This document shows positions 1 through 6,087 of a DNA stretch of 7,287 bases, piece by piece. The stretch is taken from assembly GCA_021798375.1 (NCBI GenBank), contig JAJZHU010000124.1, positions 1-7,287 on the forward strand, given 5' to 3'. Every line of letters starts with the position of its first letter. Positions within the stretch are counted from its first letter, which is position 1. Source of the stretch: Pseudomonadota bacterium (GTDB taxonomy: Bacteria; Pseudomonadota; Alphaproteobacteria; Acetobacterales; Acetobacteraceae). Below the pieces are notes generated by a model. The model did not search any database. It was not told where the DNA came from and worked only from the letters and a program-made list of their open reading frames with translations. Made by a program: the position numbers and the translations under genes.

Positions 1-9
1 CGATCTAAC

Positions 10-558
10 TTACGCATCGCGCGCCGGGAACCCCGCGACCATCGCCTGCAAACCAATCTCGAAACTTTTCTCGATATCGACCATCTCGGCCAAATATTCA
101 CGCAATGCGGCGTTCTGTTCATAGATCGACCAACCCAGCGCCAACGCAATCACCGAGGATTCATAAGTAAGCGCCAGATTGCGCGAAAGACCCGCCGCCA
201 GCAGTGCCGCGATCAAAGCGGACTCGTGGTTGCCGTCACGCAACGGCGGCGCTATGGCGCAAAGCCGCGCGCCGTCGCGCTGGGCCAATAATGCGTGACG
301 CAAAGACCGGCCGAAACACAACAGCCATTGCCGCCAAGCCAACCCCTCCGGCACCGCAACCAGCGCCTTGCCGTAAACCTCGGCCGCCATCAACGCGAAC
401 AGCGCGGCCTTGCTTTCCACGTGCCAATAAAGCGCCGGCGGCTGCACATTCAATAATTTGGCCAGTGCCCGCAAATTGAACCCGTCGAGCCCTTCCCGGT
501 TCAACAACACCAGCGCCTGCGCCACGATTTGTGTTTGATCAATTTTCATTCCGCTCAT
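10..558 (-). CDS. TetR-family transcriptional repressor, close to classical TetR in its DNA-binding part
   Basis: This is a dimeric one-component repressor that probably controls the divergent corrinoid operon and itself. The protein has 182 residues from the ATG at 558. The N-terminal helix-turn-helix lies at about residues 11-50, and its LYWHV (43-47) followed by ESK matches the recognition region and helix 4 start of tetracycline repressor. W-x10-HALLAQRDGAR in the core also aligns with TetR, suggesting a TetR_C ligand-binding domain. Compared with the TetR(B) sequence I recall, the positions of the drug/Mg contacts Asn82 and His100 appear as Phe and Cys, so tetracycline is an unlikely effector. 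The recognition-helix Gln38 and Thr40 equivalents are Pro and Ala, which fits a different operator. Start choice: a longer reading frame would begin with TTG at 585, inside the promoter. ATG at 558 or 549 is plausible, and neither has a strong Shine-Dalgarno. The C-terminus is complete, with the stop at 10-12. Confidence 0.9.
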   Translation of the reverse strand: MSGMKIDQTQIVAQALVLLNREGLDGFNLRALAKLLNVQPPALYWHVESKAALFALMAAEVYGKALVAVPEGLAWRQWLLCFGRSLRHALLAQRDGARLCAIAPPLRDGNHESALIAALLAAGLSRNLALTYESSVIALALGWSIYEQNAALREYLAEMVDIEKSFEIGLQAMVAGFPARDA

Positions 559-578
559 TATGAACACATCAATCCGGC

Positions 579-607
579 TTGACAATTTATCAGCGTTAAA
601 TGACTAT
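579..607 (+). promoter_or_regulatory. Predicted sigma70-type promoter of the methyl-transfer operon
   Basis: A perfect TTGACA -35 box lies at 579-584. After a 17-bp spacer comes a weak -10, GACTAT, at 602-607, which keeps the conserved A at position 2 and T at position 6. Transcription would start near 614, leaving a leader of about 40 nt with AAAGGA at 640-645, 8 nt before the ATG at 654. The spacer is filled by operator O1 and the start region by O2, so the operon should be repressible. The promoter is inferred by eye. Confidence 0.65.
584..602. promoter_or_regulatory. Operator O1 (imperfect 19-bp palindrome)
   Basis: AATTTATCAGCGTTAAATG has the same layout as O2: two 8-nt arms around a central AGC. 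The arms differ from perfect symmetry at position 590 (T for A) and at the outermost pair. It fills the spacer between the operon's -35 and -10 boxes and covers the -10 of the regulator promoter, so one bound dimer could block both directions. Assignment to the adjacent TetR-type protein is inferred from position and symmetry. Confidence 0.75.
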
Positions 608-612
608 GTAAA
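584..612 (-). promoter_or_regulatory. Predicted divergent promoter of the TetR-family gene
   Basis: On the minus strand, TTTACA (607-612, five of six matches to TTGACA) is followed by a 17-bp spacer and TAAATT (584-589, four of six matches to TATAAT). The start would fall near 577, leaving a leader of roughly 20-30 nt before ATG 558 or 549. The -10 box lies inside operator O1 and the -35 box ends one base from O2, which suggests autorepression. The -10 box shares base 584 with the opposing operon promoter's -35. Confidence 0.55.
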
Positions 613-613
613 A

Positions 614-632
614 AATTTAACAGCGTTAAATT
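614..632. promoter_or_regulatory. Operator O2 (perfect 19-bp palindrome)
   Basis: AATTTAACAGCGTTAAATT is perfectly symmetric: AATTTAAC and GTTAAATT flank a central AGC. It lies at the predicted transcription start of the operon and just outside the regulator's -35 box. It shares the 11-nt core CAGCGTTAAAT with O1 as a direct repeat (591-601 and 621-631). The two 19-bp sites are separated by 11 bp, so their centres are 30 bp apart, about three helical turns on the same DNA face. Confidence 0.8.
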
Positions 633-653
633 ATCTGAAAAAGGAACCAGGCG

Positions 654-1316
654 ATGAGCGATTGGAACGAACAAGAAGCCCAACTGATCGAATGGCTGTC
701 GGACATGGATGAAGACAACGCGTTTGAACTGGCCAAGCGCATGTTGCTGGAAGAACATGTGGATCCGCTGCGGGTGCTGGAATTGTGCCGCAGCGCCATG
801 GACATCGTTGGCCAACGGTTTGAATCCGGCGATTATTTTCTGCCGGAATTGGTGCTGGCCGGCGAAATGCTTGATAACATCGGCGCCATTGCCAAGCCGC
901 TGATCAAGACAGCACCTGGCGAGGAATCCAAGAAATTGGGCAAGGTGCTGATCGGCACGGTGCACGGCGATCTGCACGACATCGGCAAGAACATCGTGAC
1001 CTTCATGTTGGACATCAACGGCTTCGACGTGAAAGACATTGGCATCGATGTGCCGGTGAAGGATTTTATCGCCGCCATCAATGATTATCAGCCCGATGTG
1101 GTGGCGCTTTCGGGATTCCTCACGCTCGCGTTCGAATCGATGAAGGAAACCATCACCGCCATCACCGCCGCGGGTATGCGCGACAAATTGAAGATCATGA
1201 TCGGTGGCGGCCAGATCGACGAAACCGTGCGCGCCTATACCGGTGCCGATGCATTTGGGGTGAATGCGGTGGAAGCCGTGACCTTGAGCAAGAATTGGAT
1301 GGGGGCCGCGGCGTGA
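654..1316 (+). CDS. Corrinoid (B12-binding) methyl-carrier protein, MtgC/MtbC/MttC type
   Basis: This 220-residue cytoplasmic protein would carry the methyl group on a cobamide cofactor between the two methyltransferases of the operon. An N-terminal helical cap domain spans roughly residues 5-90 (note FxLPELVLAGEML at 62-73). A Rossmann-like B12 domain follows from about 96. The signature GDLHDIGKNI (105-114) contains D106-x-H108-x2-G111, with H108 the expected lower axial ligand of cobalt. LSGFLT (152-157) corresponds to the usual S-x-L segment, and GGG (184-186) to the Gly-Gly nucleotide-tail motif. Length and domain order are those of stand-alone corrinoid proteins of methylamine, glycine betaine and O-demethylase systems. 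It is the first gene of the operon and has the strongest ribosome site (AAAGGA, 640-645). Its stop overlaps the next start as GTGA. The substrate class cannot be read from this protein. Confidence 0.95.
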   Translation: MSDWNEQEAQLIEWLSDMDEDNAFELAKRMLLEEHVDPLRVLELCRSAMDIVGQRFESGDYFLPELVLAGEMLDNIGAIAKPLIKTAPGEESKKLGKVLIGTVHGDLHDIGKNIVTFMLDINGFDVKDIGIDVPVKDFIAAINDYQPDVVALSGFLTLAFESMKETITAITAAGMRDKLKIMIGGGQIDETVRAYTGADAFGVNAVEAVTLSKNWMGAAA

Positions 1317-2584
1317 GCGAGAGCAATATTACCGAGAGCGTGAACCCCAATCAGGCGGCGTTCGACAAGCGCCAACAGCGCATCATGGATTGCGTGGCGC
1401 TGAAGACCCCGGACCGGATGCCGGTGGCCATGTTTGCGACCTTCTGGCTGGCCAAATACGGCAACATCACCTGCAAGGAGTTGATGTATAATTATGAAGG
1501 CACCAAGGAGATCGCCACCCGCGCGGTGCTGGAATTCGAGCCGGACGGGGTGAGTCCCGGTCTTGCCGGCATCGCCATGGGCAACGCGCTGGAGGCCATC
1601 GATTTCAAGCAATTGCAATGGCCCGGCCACGGCGTGGACGACAACCAGCCGTTCCAATACCTCGACCGCGAGTATATGAAGGCCGAGGAATATGACGATT
1701 TCCTGTTCGATCCCACCGGTTACTATCTGCAAAAATATCTGCCGCGCGTCGCCGGCGTGTTCGAGGGATTCGAGGACCTGCCCAGCTTCCCCGGATTGCA
1801 TTATGTGCGATTGGTCACCGGCATTCGCTCGTTCGCCAAACCCAGCGTGCGGCAGGCGTTCGAGCGCGTGGTGAAGGCGGCCGAGGAAGTTGATCGCATG
1901 ATCAATCACAACATCGAATGGAACGAGAACATCGCCCGGTTGGGCTATCCGTTGATCAACGGCAGCAGTTCGGTTTCGCCTTATGATTTCGTCGCCGATT
2001 ATTTCCGTGGCGCCACGGGAATGATGAAGGATCTGTTCCGGCATAAAGATAAATTGCTTCAATTATTGGATAAAGCCACAACTTTCCTGTTGAAGCAGAC
2101 AATCACGGCCGCCAAGGCCGCCGGGCATCAGATCGTGATGATCCCGATCCACTGGGCGCCCGATGCGTTCATGTCGGGCAAGCAGTTCGAGACCTTCTGG
2201 TGGCCTCCGTTCCGCAAGATGATGATGGGCATGATCGACGCCGGTCTTACCCCGATGCCTTTGTGGGAAGCCGATTGTTCCAAGCGGCTGGAAATCATCA
2301 AGGATGTGCCGCCCGGCAAATGCATCTATTGGTTCGAACGCACCGACATGGTGAAGGCGTTCGAGGTGCTGGGCGATGTGGTGGCGTTGCGCGGCAATCT
2401 GTCGCCGTCGTTGATGACGACGGGCCAGCCGGCCGAGGTGGATGCCGCGGTGAAACATCTGGTGGACAACGTGTTCAACAAGGGCGGCAAGCTGATTTTG
2501 GATTGCGCCTTTGGTCTGCCCGATGAAACGCCGGTTGAGAACGTGCGCGCCATGTTCGACGCCGCACGCAAATACGCGGGGTAA
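1313..2584 (+). CDS. URO-D-fold corrinoid methyltransferase (probable substrate:corrinoid MT-I)
   Basis: This 423-residue protein belongs to the uroporphyrinogen decarboxylase superfamily, which includes MtaA, MtbA, the methyltransferase domain of CmuA and O-demethylase MT-I proteins. Next to a corrinoid protein it most likely transfers a methyl group from the unknown substrate to Co(I). Supporting segments are RIMDCVALKTPDRMPV (23-38), IPIHWAPDAFMS (278-289), the C-terminal half with RGNLSPSLMTTG (360-371), and CAFGLPDETPVENVRAM (398-414). The usual zinc motif H-x-C...C is not intact. The equivalent stretch reads WEADC (318-322), with C322 and C398 kept about 76 residues apart and Ala at the His position. 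E319 or D321 may complete the site. Haem biosynthesis HemE is excluded by context and by these motifs. Start: GTG at 1313 overlaps the previous stop and has GGGGG at 1300-1305. An ATG at 1295 would add six residues and is less likely. Confidence 0.85.
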   Translation: MSESNITESVNPNQAAFDKRQQRIMDCVALKTPDRMPVAMFATFWLAKYGNITCKELMYNYEGTKEIATRAVLEFEPDGVSPGLAGIAMGNALEAIDFKQLQWPGHGVDDNQPFQYLDREYMKAEEYDDFLFDPTGYYLQKYLPRVAGVFEGFEDLPSFPGLHYVRLVTGIRSFAKPSVRQAFERVVKAAEEVDRMINHNIEWNENIARLGYPLINGSSSVSPYDFVADYFRGATGMMKDLFRHKDKLLQLLDKATTFLLKQTITAAKAAGHQIVMIPIHWAPDAFMSGKQFETFWWPPFRKMMMGMIDAGLTPMPLWEADCSKRLEIIKDVPPGKCIYWFERTDMVKAFEVLGDVVALRGNLSPSLMTTGQPAEVDAAVKHLVDNVFNKGGKLILDCAFGLPDETPVENVRAMFDAARKYAG

Positions 2585-2591
2585 GGCGATC

Positions 2592-3314
2592 ATGACCAGG
2601 GCAGCAACGATAACGCCGTTTGTGGCGGGCGCAGAGATTCACATTCCGGTGGGTGTCTCGGCGGTGCGTACGCGTTATCGGGAGCGGGCCATGGAATTGG
2701 TGGCGGCGGAACGGTTGGGGCGGCATAGCAAAATGTCGTTCCGCATCGTCCCGCTGGATTTTCCGGCGACGGATTCCGGCGAATTATGGGTGAAAGGCGA
2801 GATGCTTTATGCGCCTCGTCTGTTGCCCGAATCCGGCAAATTGACCGCGCTGGCGTTTGGGGTTGGTACCCTGGGTGCCGAATTCGAACACCGCATCAGC
2901 ACGCTGTTCGGTGAACGCAAGGCCAGTCTGGCCGTGGCGCTCGATTCCCTGGCCAATGAACTCCTGATGGATGTGTCGCGCCGCCTGCAAGATCGTATCC
3001 TGGCGGCGGCGCAAAAGCAGGGGCTCGATGTGTCGGGCGAGTTGCACGCGGGCGATCCCGGTTTGGATCTGTCGGCGCAAGGGCTGGTGTTGCGCATGGC
3101 CGAGGCCCACAGCGTCGGTGTGCATGTGTCGGCGGGGTTGTTGCTGAACCCGCTTAAATCTACCTCGGTGGTGTTTGGGGTCGGCGAGAATTTGCCGGCC
3201 GCCACCTGGTCGCGCTGCGACGAGTGCCGTTCGCGGCCCAAATGCGGCTTTGCCAAGCGGCGGGAATTGGAGGCTTTGGAAAAATTGGCCATGAACGCCG
3301 GGATCGCGCGATGA
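2592..3314 (+). CDS. MetH activation-domain-like protein with C-terminal Cys cluster
   Basis: This 240-residue protein resembles the family annotated as vitamin B12-dependent methionine synthase activation domain, often found alone in corrinoid methyltransferase operons. In MetH this domain binds AdoMet and re-methylates Co(II) cobalamin after reduction. Visible family features are FGVGTLGAEFEHRIS (89-103), LDSLANELLMDV (117-128), HAGDPGLDLSAQG (152-164) at the place of the substrate loop, and NPLKSTSVVFGVG (186-198). The chain ends in C209-x2-C212-x5-C218, a pattern seen in stand-alone members that could bind metal or an Fe-S cluster. The MetH AdoMet signature R-x3-GY is not recognisable, so AdoMet binding is doubtful. 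The ATG at 2592, with AAGG at 2583-2586 and a 7-bp gap from the previous stop, is chosen over an upstream ATG at 2511 that would overlap the methyltransferase gene. Its stop overlaps the next start (ATGA). Its exact role is unknown; corrinoid repair is the likely one. Confidence 0.75.
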   Translation: MTRAATITPFVAGAEIHIPVGVSAVRTRYRERAMELVAAERLGRHSKMSFRIVPLDFPATDSGELWVKGEMLYAPRLLPESGKLTALAFGVGTLGAEFEHRISTLFGERKASLAVALDSLANELLMDVSRRLQDRILAAAQKQGLDVSGELHAGDPGLDLSAQGLVLRMAEAHSVGVHVSAGLLLNPLKSTSVVFGVGENLPAATWSRCDECRSRPKCGFAKRRELEALEKLAMNAGIAR

Positions 3315-5167
3315 AGCATCAGCACCGGCTGCAATTCCCCGAACTGGACCGCGAGATCACCGCGGCATCCGGCGAGACGATTTTTCACGCGGCGCGGCGT
3401 GAGGGCGTGCGCATCGTCGGTGCTTGCGGTGGACGGGGAACCTGCGGCGCCTGTGCGGTGTTGGTGGTTGAAGGCCAGGTGAGCCGCGCCGAAAGCGAAA
3501 CCGCCGATGTGGAAGAAAATCAGCAACACGTGGAAACAGGCACGCCGCGTCGCAAATGGATGCGCGCCTGTCAGGTGATTCCGCGCACCGATTGCGTGGT
3601 GAAGGTGGCGCCGCGTTCGCTGGCCCCGGTGGCGCGCGCCGATCGCGAAAAAGATGGCGCGGGCAAGGGCGAAATTCTGCCGCTTGAAGCCATGATCGTG
3701 GCGCGCGAGGTGACGCTGGCCGAGGCGACGCTTGCCGATACCACCGCCGATTTCGAGCGCGTGGCGCGGGCGCTCGATGTGCCGGTGGAAAGCCTCGATT
3801 GGGCGGCGGCGCGTGAGGTTTCGGGTTTGTTGCGCGCGCATGATTGGCAATTGCAGGCGCGGTTGCGCGGCACGGAAATGATGGGTTTCGCGGCGCCGAA
3901 CGCGCCGCTGTTGGGGCTGGCGGTCGATCTGGGCACCACCAATGCGGCGGCGTTTCTGATCGATCTTGCCACCGGCGCGCGATTGGCCAGCCTGGGGATC
4001 GAAAATCCGCAAGCGGCGTGGGGGGCGGATCTGATCAGCCGGATCAATCATGCCATCACCAGCAAAGCCAACGCCGACGAACTGCAACACGCCGCCATTG
4101 TCGCGCTGAATGCGTTGGCGCATGATTTGTGTTTCGCCATCGGGGCCAAGACCGCCGACATCGTCGATGCCGCGGTGTGCGCCAATACGGCCATGCAGCA
4201 TTTGCTGTTGGGCTTGCCGGTGCGTCAGTTGGGACGGGCGCCGTTTGTTGCCGTGGTGCGCCGTGGGCTTGATGTGGCGGCGCGCGATCTGGGCTTGGGT
4301 TTCGCCGCCGGAGCGCGGGTGCATTTCGCGCCCAATATCGGCGGCTTTGTCGGCGGCGATCATGTGACCGCCTTGCTCGCCACGCGCGATAGCTGGGCCG
4401 GGGCGACCACCTCGCTGGTGATGGATATCGGCACCAACACGGAAATTTCGCTGATTCACAAAGGCGAGATCATCTCGGCGTCAAGTCCGTCCGGTCCCGC
4501 GCTGGAAGGCGGGCATATCTCGTGCGGGATGCGGGCGGCTGATGGCGCCATCGAGCGGGTCGGCATCAACGCAGACGGCCGCATTGCCATCGCCACCATC
4601 GGCAATAAACCGGCCATCGGCCTGTGCGGTTCCGGGGTGCTCGATACCCTGGCCACCATGTTGCGGGCGGGGATTTTGGACAAGGGCGGGCGTCTTTCCG
4701 GGCAACATCCCGACACCGCCGATGTGGGCGGCAAACGGGCGGCGGTGCTCGCACCCGGCGTCACCTTTACCCAACATGACGTGCGCGCCGTGCAACTTGC
4801 CAAGGCGGCGATTCGCACCGCGGTGGAAATGCTGTTGCGCGAGATGGATCTGACGCAGGACGCCATCGAGCATTTCATCATCGCGGGCGCTTTCGGCGCC
4901 TATATCGACGTGCAAAGCGGCATCGAAATCGGGCTGTTTCCCGATTTGCCGCTGGATCGCTTTACCCAGGTGGGAAATGCGGCGGGCTTGGGGATCCGGC
5001 GTATGCTGGCCTCGAAAACGGCGCGGGCCGAGGCGGCGGAATTGGCGGCGCGTTGCCGTTATGTTGAACTCAGCACCAAAAGCGATTTCCAGAAACATTT
5101 TCTCCACAATATCGGCTTCGCCACGGTGCGGTACGATCTTGTTGGGCATCATCCAGCCAGACAATAA
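3311..5167 (+). CDS. Corrinoid reductive activation ATPase (RACo/RACE type; 2Fe-2S plus ASKHA domains)
   Basis: The protein restores inactive Co(II) corrinoid to the active Co(I) state using ATP and an electron, and works on the corrinoid protein at 654-1316. The 618-residue chain opens with a plant-type 2Fe-2S ferredoxin domain: C39-x5-C45-x2-C48 and C87 as fourth ligand. A linker and middle region (about 100-198) follows. From about 200 comes the ASKHA/DUF4445 nucleotide-binding part: VDLGTTNAA (205-213, phosphate 1), MDIGTNTEIS (371-380, phosphate 2), SGPALEGGHISCGM (394-407), GLCGSG (437-442, adenosine-side glycines) and IAGAFGAYID (524-533). Length and order match RACo of acetogens and homologues in demethylase operons. 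RamA of methanogens instead has C-terminal 4Fe-4S clusters, absent here. ATG 3311 is favoured because it overlaps the previous stop (ATGA) and directly precedes the ferredoxin fold; a longer frame from 3224 would add 29 residues inside the previous gene. The electron donor is not in this window. Confidence 0.93.
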   Translation: MKHQHRLQFPELDREITAASGETIFHAARREGVRIVGACGGRGTCGACAVLVVEGQVSRAESETADVEENQQHVETGTPRRKWMRACQVIPRTDCVVKVAPRSLAPVARADREKDGAGKGEILPLEAMIVAREVTLAEATLADTTADFERVARALDVPVESLDWAAAREVSGLLRAHDWQLQARLRGTEMMGFAAPNAPLLGLAVDLGTTNAAAFLIDLATGARLASLGIENPQAAWGADLISRINHAITSKANADELQHAAIVALNALAHDLCFAIGAKTADIVDAAVCANTAMQHLLLGLPVRQLGRAPFVAVVRRGLDVAARDLGLGFAAGARVHFAPNIGGFVGGDHVTALLATRDSWAGATTSLVMDIGTNTEISLIHKGEIISASSPSGPALEGGHISCGMRAADGAIERVGINADGRIAIATIGNKPAIGLCGSGVLDTLATMLRAGILDKGGRLSGQHPDTADVGGKRAAVLAPGVTFTQHDVRAVQLAKAAIRTAVEMLLREMDLTQDAIEHFIIAGAFGAYIDVQSGIEIGLFPDLPLDRFTQVGNAAGLGIRRMLASKTARAEAAELAARCRYVELSTKSDFQKHFLHNIGFATVRYDLVGHHPARQ

Positions 5168-5191
5168 AACAAATCACGAAAGGACCAGGCC

Positions 5192-6082
5192 ATGAGCAAA
5201 ACTCACGGGTTTAACATCAAAATCATCGGCGAACGCATCAATCCGGGGTTTAAAAGCACCAAGGCTTTGTTTGACAACGAAGACCTTCCCGGGATTCAGG
5301 CGTTGGCGGTAAGACAAGCCGAGTCGGGCGCTTCTTATCTCAACGTCAATGTCGGCTCGCGCGCGATGACCGAGCCGGAGTTCATGGCGCGCGTCATTCG
5401 CGCCATCCAGGAAGTGGTGAGCCTGCCTCTGTCGTTCGATTTTCCCGCCAAAAATGTGCAGGAAATTTGCTTGAAGTCATACGACAAGGCCAAGGCGGGC
5501 GGCGCCGTGCCGATTGTCAATTCGATCACCGAACATCGCTGGGATTTGATGGAGCTTTACAAGGATTACGGCCCATTCAAAGTGGTGATGATGGCATCCG
5601 AGCGCGTCGAAGACGGCGTGGCGAAAAACAACCGGGACGCCGAGGAAATTTATTCCACCGCGCGGCGCTGCGCTTTGCGGTTGGTGCATGATTACGGCAT
5701 GAAACTTGATGACATATTCGTCGATATGTCGGTGAGCGCGATCATCGCCGATACCACCGGGCTTAATCGCGGCACGTTGGACGCGGTAAAGATGATCGGC
5801 GAAGATCCCGCGCTCAAGGGCATTCATATGATGGGCGGGCTTTCCAATATCGGGCAGCAATTGCCGCCGAAAGCCGCGGATGGCTCGGATCTCAAGCACA
5901 AGCTGGAATGTGCGTTCCTCACCATCGCCTCGCCGCTTGGCTTTGATACGGTGCTGGGCACCCCTTGGCGCGGTTATCATCCGTTGCCGGAAGATGATTA
6001 TGTGCTCACGGCTTATCGTAACTTCCTGGAAGCCAAGGGCAGCAATGCACTTCGCGCGGTCCGCAAACTTTACAAGGCATAA
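5192..6082 (+). CDS. Pterin-dependent methyltransferase (methylcorrinoid:tetrahydrofolate, MtrH/AcsE/MtgA-like)
   Basis: A 296-residue pterin-binding TIM barrel that would move the methyl group between the corrinoid protein and tetrahydrofolate, most likely as MT-II making methyl-THF. Conserved positions shared with AcsE and MtgA are IGERIN (12-17), LNVNVG (50-55, usual LDLNVG), SFDF with D83 on the barrel strand, IVNSI with N110, FVDMS with D178, and GGLSNIGQ (215-222). N219 matches the catalytic Asn of AcsE. Dihydropteroate synthase (FolP) shares the fold, but these motifs and the operon context favour the methyltransferase. Chloromethane-using alphaproteobacteria offer a precedent, where CmuB of this class works with the URO-D/corrinoid protein CmuA. 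A 24-bp gap precedes it, with AAAGGA at 5179-5184, 7 nt before the ATG. The gap holds no hairpin, so co-transcription is expected. The reverse direction (methyl-THF to corrinoid) cannot be excluded. Confidence 0.92.
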   Translation: MSKTHGFNIKIIGERINPGFKSTKALFDNEDLPGIQALAVRQAESGASYLNVNVGSRAMTEPEFMARVIRAIQEVVSLPLSFDFPAKNVQEICLKSYDKAKAGGAVPIVNSITEHRWDLMELYKDYGPFKVVMMASERVEDGVAKNNRDAEEIYSTARRCALRLVHDYGMKLDDIFVDMSVSAIIADTTGLNRGTLDAVKMIGEDPALKGIHMMGGLSNIGQQLPPKAADGSDLKHKLECAFLTIASPLGFDTVLGTPWRGYHPLPEDDYVLTAYRNFLEAKGSNALRAVRKLYKA

Positions 6083-6087
6083 CAGCG

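Noticed and set aside
559..585. Upstream extension of the TetR-family gene to TTG at 585
   Set aside because: It would start inside the predicted -10 box and operator O1. ATG codons at 558 and 549 fit the alignment with TetR better.
559..653. Cobalamin riboswitch upstream of the corrinoid operon
   Set aside because: The whole gap is 95 bp and the predicted leader about 40 nt, too short for a B12 riboswitch; no B12-box-like sequence is visible.
1235..2062. 275-codon open frame on the minus strand
   Set aside because: It is antisense to the URO-D methyltransferase, with no ribosome site or recognisable fold.
1313..2584. Uroporphyrinogen decarboxylase HemE of haem synthesis
   Set aside because: Coupling to a corrinoid protein and other methyl-transfer genes, together with the C322/C398 pattern, points to the methyltransferase branch of the superfamily.
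2807..4459. 550-codon open frame on the minus strand
   Set aside because: It lies opposite two well-supported coupled genes. Its composition (rich in Arg, His, Gln, Ala) is typical of the antisense of GC-rich coding DNA, and no domain is recognisable.
5192..6082. Dihydropteroate synthase FolP
   Set aside because: It shares the fold, but GERIN, NVG and GLSN positions and the context match methyl-THF/corrinoid methyltransferases.
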